This document shows, one piece after another, positions 13,090-17,717 of a stretch of DNA of 17,717 nucleotides; the stretch's first letter is position 1, and each line of letters opens with the position of its first letter. A program made the translations under genes and the position numbers. This DNA is from JAGXFP01 sp039714535 (lineage in GTDB: Bacteria; Desulfobacterota; Desulfobulbia; Desulfobulbales; JAGXFP01), in NCBI GenBank assembly GCA_039714535.1, contig JBDLJC010000063.1:1-17717 (forward strand), given 5' to 3'. The notes beneath the pieces were generated by a model. That model made no database searches. It was given only the letters and a program-made list of their open reading frames with translations, and was not told the origin of the DNA.

Positions 13090-14496
13090 ATGCATAACCG
13101 GAACCCGATAAACAGTCTTGCTCCGACCAGAGAAAAATTATTCCGCCGAAACATCATTTTTATTTTCCTCGCCCTGCTAGTCGTTCTTTTGTCTTCATGC
13201 CTTGGCCCTCCCTGGTACCAGGCATACGGAATAAAAAACACCCAGGATCTTGGTGACGTCACATCCATCCCGAATCTGACAAAAGCACTCGGCGACAAGG
13301 ACGAGGACACCAGAATTGAGGCCGCCAAAGCTCTGGCCGCAATTGGTTATGCCGCCCGTGATTCAGCGACTGAACTGGCAAAACTACAGGAAGATGAAAA
13401 TCCCGTGGTCAGAGTAACCGCCCTGGAAGCCCTTATTGCCATCGGTGTGGATCGGCAGGAGATCGCAGCTGGCCTGGTTTCAGTGATTCTTTGCAATAAC
13501 CCGAATGGCAGAAGGATCGGAATTCTGGCCCACAGGCGGCTAGGGTATGTAAATGAAGACACCCTTGAGGCCTTGCGAACCGTGGCTGAAGGTGATCCGC
13601 ATATGAAGCTCCGGCCCTTGGCCGCAGAAGTCCTCCGAGAGATAGCTATTCACCGGGTCAAGATGAAGCAGCCGATATCCACGCCATTTGACCAACCTAA
13701 AGACGAAGGGCTCTCCGTCCAGCAGAGCGCCCTTCTGCCCGACATCCAATGTGAGACGAAAAACAATGACCTGGCGATCATTATCGGCGTTGAAAAATAT
13801 CAACACCTTGAACAAAAATCAGATTACTCCCGCAATGACGCCAACCTGATAAGAGCGACCCTCCGTTCCCTCTGTTTTCAGGATCGCAACATGGAGTTCC
13901 TGGTGGATGAGCAGGCGACCCTGTCATCGCTGAGGAAAACCCTTGAGGCCTGGCTACCTAATAATGCCGGACCAGACCGGCGTCTGCTGGTGTATTTTTC
14001 CGGCCATGGCGCCCCCGACCCGAAAGGCAGCGGCTATCTGCTGCCCTATGACGGAGACCCTAATTATCTTCAGTTAACCGGCTATCCGTTACAGACCCTT
14101 TACGAAAAAATCGGGCAAGTACCGGCCCGTGACAAGATCGTCCTTCTTGACTCCTGCTTTTCCGGAGCCGGCGGACGTTCCGTCCTGCCCGCCGGCGCTC
14201 GGCCGGTTTTCGTTAAAATAAAGGATCCGCTGTTCAAGGCGCGGAATATGGTCATCCTCACCTCTTCAAAAATGGACCAGATAAGCACCGCTTTCCCCGA
14301 CAAGCACCAAGGCCTTTTTACCTACTATCTGGCCGAAGCATTAAGCAGGAAGCTGTTCAAAGTCTCCGAAGTATTTTCTTTTCTGCAGCCGGCGGTGGAG
14401 AATGAGGCAAAAAAAATGAATATCGAGCAGAGCCCGGCTCTGTTCCCACCAGAACTGCCCGGTCTGGAGAATTTGTCCTTTTTCCCCGACCAATGA
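13090..14496 (+). CDS. Caspase-like (peptidase C14) lipoprotein with HEAT repeats
   Basis: This encodes a 468-aa exported protein. A basic N-terminus is followed by a hydrophobic segment (residues 22-34) and the lipobox L-S-S-C with Cys37. HEAT/PBS-type repeats follow at about 55-135 (IPNLTKALGDKDEDTRIEAAKALAAIG and a second copy from NPVVRVTALEALIAIG). Residues about 225-430 are a caspase-like p20 domain with catalytic His306 in YFSGHG and Cys356 in LLDSCFSG. Relatives cut after Arg/Lys (metacaspase-like) or Asp; the specificity is not visible here. The start at 13090 is chosen for the AGGAGGAG site 9-10 nt upstream. A lipid-anchored caspase-fold protease with a protein-binding HEAT module could act in envelope stress or signalling. 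No partner is adjacent. Confidence 0.88.
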   Translation: MHNRNPINSLAPTREKLFRRNIIFIFLALLVVLLSSCLGPPWYQAYGIKNTQDLGDVTSIPNLTKALGDKDEDTRIEAAKALAAIGYAARDSATELAKLQEDENPVVRVTALEALIAIGVDRQEIAAGLVSVILCNNPNGRRIGILAHRRLGYVNEDTLEALRTVAEGDPHMKLRPLAAEVLREIAIHRVKMKQPISTPFDQPKDEGLSVQQSALLPDIQCETKNNDLAIIIGVEKYQHLEQKSDYSRNDANLIRATLRSLCFQDRNMEFLVDEQATLSSLRKTLEAWLPNNAGPDRRLLVYFSGHGAPDPKGSGYLLPYDGDPNYLQLTGYPLQTLYEKIGQVPARDKIVLLDSCFSGAGGRSVLPAGARPVFVKIKDPLFKARNMVILTSSKMDQISTAFPDKHQGLFTYYLAEALSRKLFKVSEVFSFLQPAVENEAKKMNIEQSPALFPPELPGLENLSFFPDQ

Positions 14497-14960
14497 GCCC
14501 CGGATGAACCAGAGATAGCGTCTTGTTAAAGACAAATTGTGTTTGAGTGCAGAGGTAAAACAATAAAAACCTCCTCGCGGTGAAGGCCATGGCAGTGAAA
14601 ACTGGCCAGCCGCCGATTACTGCGTTTGATTATGTGATGGGGGATGCCCGGCCCAATTACTCTCGCCAGTCGTGCCATGCCTTTTGGTTATACCGACAAG
14701 CGGCTGGTGCCGACAATTTAGAATGGCCCCCCCGGAATTCGATTGCCCAATATTCCAACTGCTGAAATTGTTAATTACTCCAAAGAGCTCTTTCTGCGCT
14801 TTTCCAGGGCATAACTACCTTTATTTGTTGTTAAAAACAGCTAATTACAGTTACTGTGTAAAGTGAGAGTACAGTTCGCAAAAACAACAAGGCTTAACTG
14901 CTTCCACAAAACCGGGGCGCAAGATAACATTTACATCACCTTTAAAAGAATTAAGCAGAT
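14497..14960 (+). other. Intergenic region before the histidine kinase
   Basis: This 464-bp stretch has no supported gene. Two short open frames (14580-14765 and 14672-14866) lack ribosome-binding sites and recognisable sequence. The right half becomes AT-rich (TTGTTGTTAAAAACAGCTAA around 14825-14845), as upstream control regions often are. I could not define a promoter with confidence, and I see no convincing sigma-54 site. Confidence 0.45.
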
Positions 14961-16925
14961 ATGGAAACTAACCAAGCCGCATTTAATAGCTCACCGAACG
15001 GGATGGTAGCCATTGGCGAAAATGGCACGGTTTCTCATCTAAATCCCACCGCCGAAAAGATCTTTGCGTGTACCAATAAAGAAGTGCATGGCAAAGAATT
15101 TTCAGAATTTCTGCAAGCCATAGATATCGTTGACCACGAGCTTCTCGAAAAATGCAATGCGACTACTCCATACAGTACCTGCAAGAAGGCCACGAGCAAG
15201 GACGGCACAACCTGCTATCTCGACCTGTGGCTTACTTTCCAGCCCACCGCTGTAGAGGAGAACAGGTATCTGCTCTTTGTCAATGACATCACCTCCCAGA
15301 AAAAGAAGGAGGAGAAACTTAAACAGGCCTATGCGACTGAGACGACCCTGAAGAGAATCCTGCATATCTGCCGCACAGTCGAGAAACTTGATGACACCCT
15401 TACGTATGCCCTGCAGCTGACGGTGGCCTTGCCGGGGACCATGGCCATCCCCCGGGGCGTGATCATGGCAACGGAGAACGACCTCTCGCGACTGGAACTC
15501 AAAGCCCACATCGGCCTTGACCATGACGAACTCTCGACTTTTTTCCAAAAAAAGACGGCAGACTCGTTCTCCCTTGACAATACCGGTAAAAAAATAGAGA
15601 ACCTCTGCCGGTTCATCTCCCAGGGGAAAAATGCCTATCATGCCATCATTGAGGGCAACACCCAGACAGTGGTAATGGTTGTTGCCCTCGAAGAAAAACT
15701 AAAAAATGCCTTTGCCGGGGAGAATCTTAACAGTGTCGCAGATGTCATTGCTGACACCATTGAACGTGAAAAGCTAAAAAAGGAGCAAGCAGAGCTGATC
15801 GCCAGTCTCAACGCATCATTAAGCGATCTGGGCACCGAGCGATCTTTTTCAGATTCTGTGCTGGAAAGCATGAACAGTGGCCTGCTGGTCATCGATAACA
15901 AGGGCCGGGTCACCCAGGCAAACCCGGCCGCTAAACAATTTTTGCTTAACCTCTACGAGGGAGATGTTACGGGCAAAACCCTGGAAGAGATATTGGGTCC
16001 TGAGACAAACATCTTACGGCGGCACAGTGACACCACTGGCAGTCACAAAATAACGGTGCTTAATCTCGATAAAGAAGAAATAAACCTGGAATTCACCACC
16101 CCCCCAACCTTTACTATCGATGGTACCCCCAAGGGCAAGGTGATTGTTTTTTCTGATGTAACCGACCAGCAAAAGATGGGAGCCAAACTCGATAAATTAA
16201 ACCGCTTCTCTGCCGTTGCCGGAATAGCCGCAGCGGTTGCGCACGAGATAAAAAACCCGTTGGCTGGGATCAAATCGATGTCCCAGATTTTGGCCGGCCG
16301 CCTATCTGCGGCCGATGAGAACAAGGAATACGTTGGCCGAATTCTCAAACAAGTTGACAGGCTTGATCTGCTGCTTAATGATTTTTTCTCTTATGCCAAA
16401 CCCGCAACACCCAACAAACAGAAAATCACGCTCAACGAGGTGTTGAGACAGGCTTGGCAAGTGGCGGAGGCCAGAGGCGACAAAAAAGGTTTATCCCTCC
16501 ATGAAAGTCTCAGTGGTGAGCCTGCCAGTCTCTGGGCCGACCCGGAACAATTGCAACAGGTCTTTGTAAATCTTTTCCTGAACGCAATTGAAACGATAGA
16601 TGATAACAGCTACGTTGAAGTGACTTCGAAATTCATTAACAAACCGAGCGAAAAATACGACTTGTCTCTTTTTAAAGGCCTGAACGACTCTTTCTCCTAC
16701 CAGGTGGTTACCATCCGTGACTCCGGCAGCGGCATTGCAAAAGATATGGAAGCAAAGCTTTTCGACCCTTTTGTTACGAACAAGAGCAACCACTCCGGTC
16801 TGGGTCTCTCCCTGGTCTGGCGCATATTGAAAGAACACGAATCTAATATTTATTTTGAATCGACAGCAGGAGAAGGCTCAACTTTTACTATATTTATCAA
16901 GGCCGAATCAGGTGACAACCGATAG
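14961..16925 (+). CDS. Soluble PAS-GAF-PAS sensor histidine kinase
   Basis: This encodes a 654-aa cytoplasmic kinase with no signal peptide or membrane segment. PAS 1 is at about residues 3-110, followed by a coiled linker with many Lys/Glu. A divergent GAF-like region lies at about 125-275, a second coil, then PAS 2 at about 295-400. The HisKA domain has phospho-acceptor His428 in AHEIKNPLAG. The HATPase domain has the N-box N537-L-F-L-N541, a DSGSGI box and a SGLGLSL box. The arrangement is that of NtrB-like kinases. The next gene, 9 bp downstream, encodes a receiver protein that is the obvious phosphorylation partner. The start has only a weak ribosome-binding site (AAGCAG), but PAS 1 begins right after it. 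Confidence 0.9.
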   Translation: METNQAAFNSSPNGMVAIGENGTVSHLNPTAEKIFACTNKEVHGKEFSEFLQAIDIVDHELLEKCNATTPYSTCKKATSKDGTTCYLDLWLTFQPTAVEENRYLLFVNDITSQKKKEEKLKQAYATETTLKRILHICRTVEKLDDTLTYALQLTVALPGTMAIPRGVIMATENDLSRLELKAHIGLDHDELSTFFQKKTADSFSLDNTGKKIENLCRFISQGKNAYHAIIEGNTQTVVMVVALEEKLKNAFAGENLNSVADVIADTIEREKLKKEQAELIASLNASLSDLGTERSFSDSVLESMNSGLLVIDNKGRVTQANPAAKQFLLNLYEGDVTGKTLEEILGPETNILRRHSDTTGSHKITVLNLDKEEINLEFTTPPTFTIDGTPKGKVIVFSDVTDQQKMGAKLDKLNRFSAVAGIAAAVAHEIKNPLAGIKSMSQILAGRLSAADENKEYVGRILKQVDRLDLLLNDFFSYAKPATPNKQKITLNEVLRQAWQVAEARGDKKGLSLHESLSGEPASLWADPEQLQQVFVNLFLNAIETIDDNSYVEVTSKFINKPSEKYDLSLFKGLNDSFSYQVVTIRDSGSGIAKDMEAKLFDPFVTNKSNHSGLGLSLVWRILKEHESNIYFESTAGEGSTFTIFIKAESGDNR

Positions 16926-16934
16926 GATACAATA

Positions 16935-17717
16935 ATGCTTAACAGCAAGCCACACGCAAATATCCTGGTGGTCGACGATCAGGAGGACATAACCTGGTCA
17001 CTCTCCCAGGCCCTTTCCGATCAAGAATTAAACGTCTCAGTGAACACCGCCGCTCATGGCAAAGAAGCCCTGGAGAAACTCTCGGACGAAACAATTAATC
17101 TGCTCATCACTGACATCATGATGTTAGAGGTCGGCGACCAGGATCTTTTCATTGAGGCCAAAAAGAAATATCCTGCTGTTGCCGTGATCGTCATGACCAC
17201 CTTGCCGTCCTCCAGCTTCAAGAAGGAAGCCGTCCTGGGGGAGAACCTGTTCTTTGTCGAAAAGCCTTTTGACATCAATAAACTCAAGCAACAGATTGTA
17301 AAAATTCTCGATGAAAAACCCCCTGCCAATCTTTCCCTGACCGGCATACACCTGACCGATATCATCCAGTTAAAATGCCTGGCCGGCGCCACCACAGCCC
17401 TGCAGATCTACAAAGGCAACCAGCAGGGTACGATTTATTTTAGGGAAGGAGAACTAATTCACGCCACCTGCGAGCAACTGGAGGGAGAAGAGGCCTTCCT
17501 TGAACTTCTGGCTCTTGGCAAAGGCATAATCACCACAATGCCTCTACCGGAAACGGTTGCCACAACCCTTTCCCGACCCTGCATGACTCTGGTCAGGGAA
17601 GGCCTCGACAAAATAAAGACCTCTGAGCAAAGAGCAGCCGAAGAAGAGCAAGCCAGAAAAAGGGCCGCAGAAGAAAAAGCAGCCAGGGAAAAAGCGGCCG
17701 AAGAAGAAGCAAGAAAA
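16935..17717 (+). CDS. Receiver + DUF4388 (PATAN) response regulator, 3' end outside the window
   Basis: 261 residues are visible and the frame is open at the window end. Residues about 8-125 are a receiver domain with acidic pair Asp14-Asp15 (VVDDQED), phospho-acceptor Asp60 in LLITDIMM, an MTT switch segment and the conserved Lys in FFVEKPF. Residues about 133-205 match the DUF4388/PATAN pattern (LSLTGIHLTDIIQL, GTIYFREGELIHAT, GEEAFLELL). From about residue 235 the chain is an Ala/Glu/Lys/Arg-rich, probably coiled-coil tail. There is no DNA-binding domain so far, so output is likely by protein interaction. PATAN receivers are common in deltaproteobacteria and cyanobacteria. The start has AGGA 8 nt upstream and follows the kinase stop by 9 bp, so they are one operon. 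Confidence 0.88.
   Translation, partial: MLNSKPHANILVVDDQEDITWSLSQALSDQELNVSVNTAAHGKEALEKLSDETINLLITDIMMLEVGDQDLFIEAKKKYPAVAVIVMTTLPSSSFKKEAVLGENLFFVEKPFDINKLKQQIVKILDEKPPANLSLTGIHLTDIIQLKCLAGATTALQIYKGNQQGTIYFREGELIHATCEQLEGEEAFLELLALGKGIITTMPLPETVATTLSRPCMTLVREGLDKIKTSEQRAAEEEQARKRAAEEKAAREKAAEEEARK

Noticed and set aside
14580..14866. Two short plus-strand frames before the kinase
   Set aside because: They have no ribosome-binding sites, no recognisable sequence, and they overlap each other.

Overview
The window has two parts. Positions 1 to about 7,200 are a visibly AT-rich accessory block. Positions about 7,600 to 17,717 are more GC-rich and look like ordinary chromosomal genes. No rRNA or tRNA genes were seen. 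The gene types on the right (a UMF1-type transporter, an ACP/AMP-ligase/PlsC fusion, a HEAT-repeat caspase-like lipoprotein, and a PAS/GAF histidine kinase next to a receiver-PATAN regulator) suggest a deltaproteobacterium (Desulfobacterota, possibly Desulfobulbales-like). That assignment is inference from gene style only.

The left block is best read as an integron gene-cassette array lying on the minus strand. Four attC-like sites are clear (693-806 plus 2182-2191, 3019-3109, 4687-4779, 6206-6296) and a fifth is weaker (41-104). The inner three are 91-93 bp and share the same architecture: an AAC of the outer core, 9 nt, then an imperfect inverted repeat, with related terminal loops. Two of them have a single extrahelical base on the R'' side. 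Every site lies directly 3' of a minus-strand gene. No integron integrase gene is visible upstream of the first cassette, so within this window it looks like a cluster of attC sites lacking an integrase (CALIN). From the array head leftwards the cassettes carry: a zinc-ribbon protein plus a two-TM protein; a ComEC-like metallo-beta-lactamase-fold protein plus a four-TM protein; a TPR/HEPN (LA2681-like) putative RNase; a reverse-oriented small gene behind a structured leader with C4-antisense-RNA-like features; and a lipoprotein.

One attC (693-2191) is split by an intact IS110/IS1111-family element (about 807-2181, transposase 901-1944). Removing the element restores the 9-nt spacing seen in the other attC sites, as expected for the attC-targeting IS1111 group. 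The 3' noncoding part of the element is a good candidate for its guide (seek/bridge) RNA. A strong inverted repeat sequesters the transposase ribosome-binding site.

Right of the array: a hypothetical gene (8072 to 7683, minus) with a non-ATG start and a terminator; a two-gene operon of a UMF1-family MFS transporter and a 959-aa ACP + acyl-AMP ligase + PlsC acyltransferase fusion; a convergent four-TM protein; a caspase-like (C14) lipoprotein with HEAT repeats; and a soluble sensor histidine kinase followed 9 bp later by a receiver + DUF4388/PATAN protein that runs off the window end.
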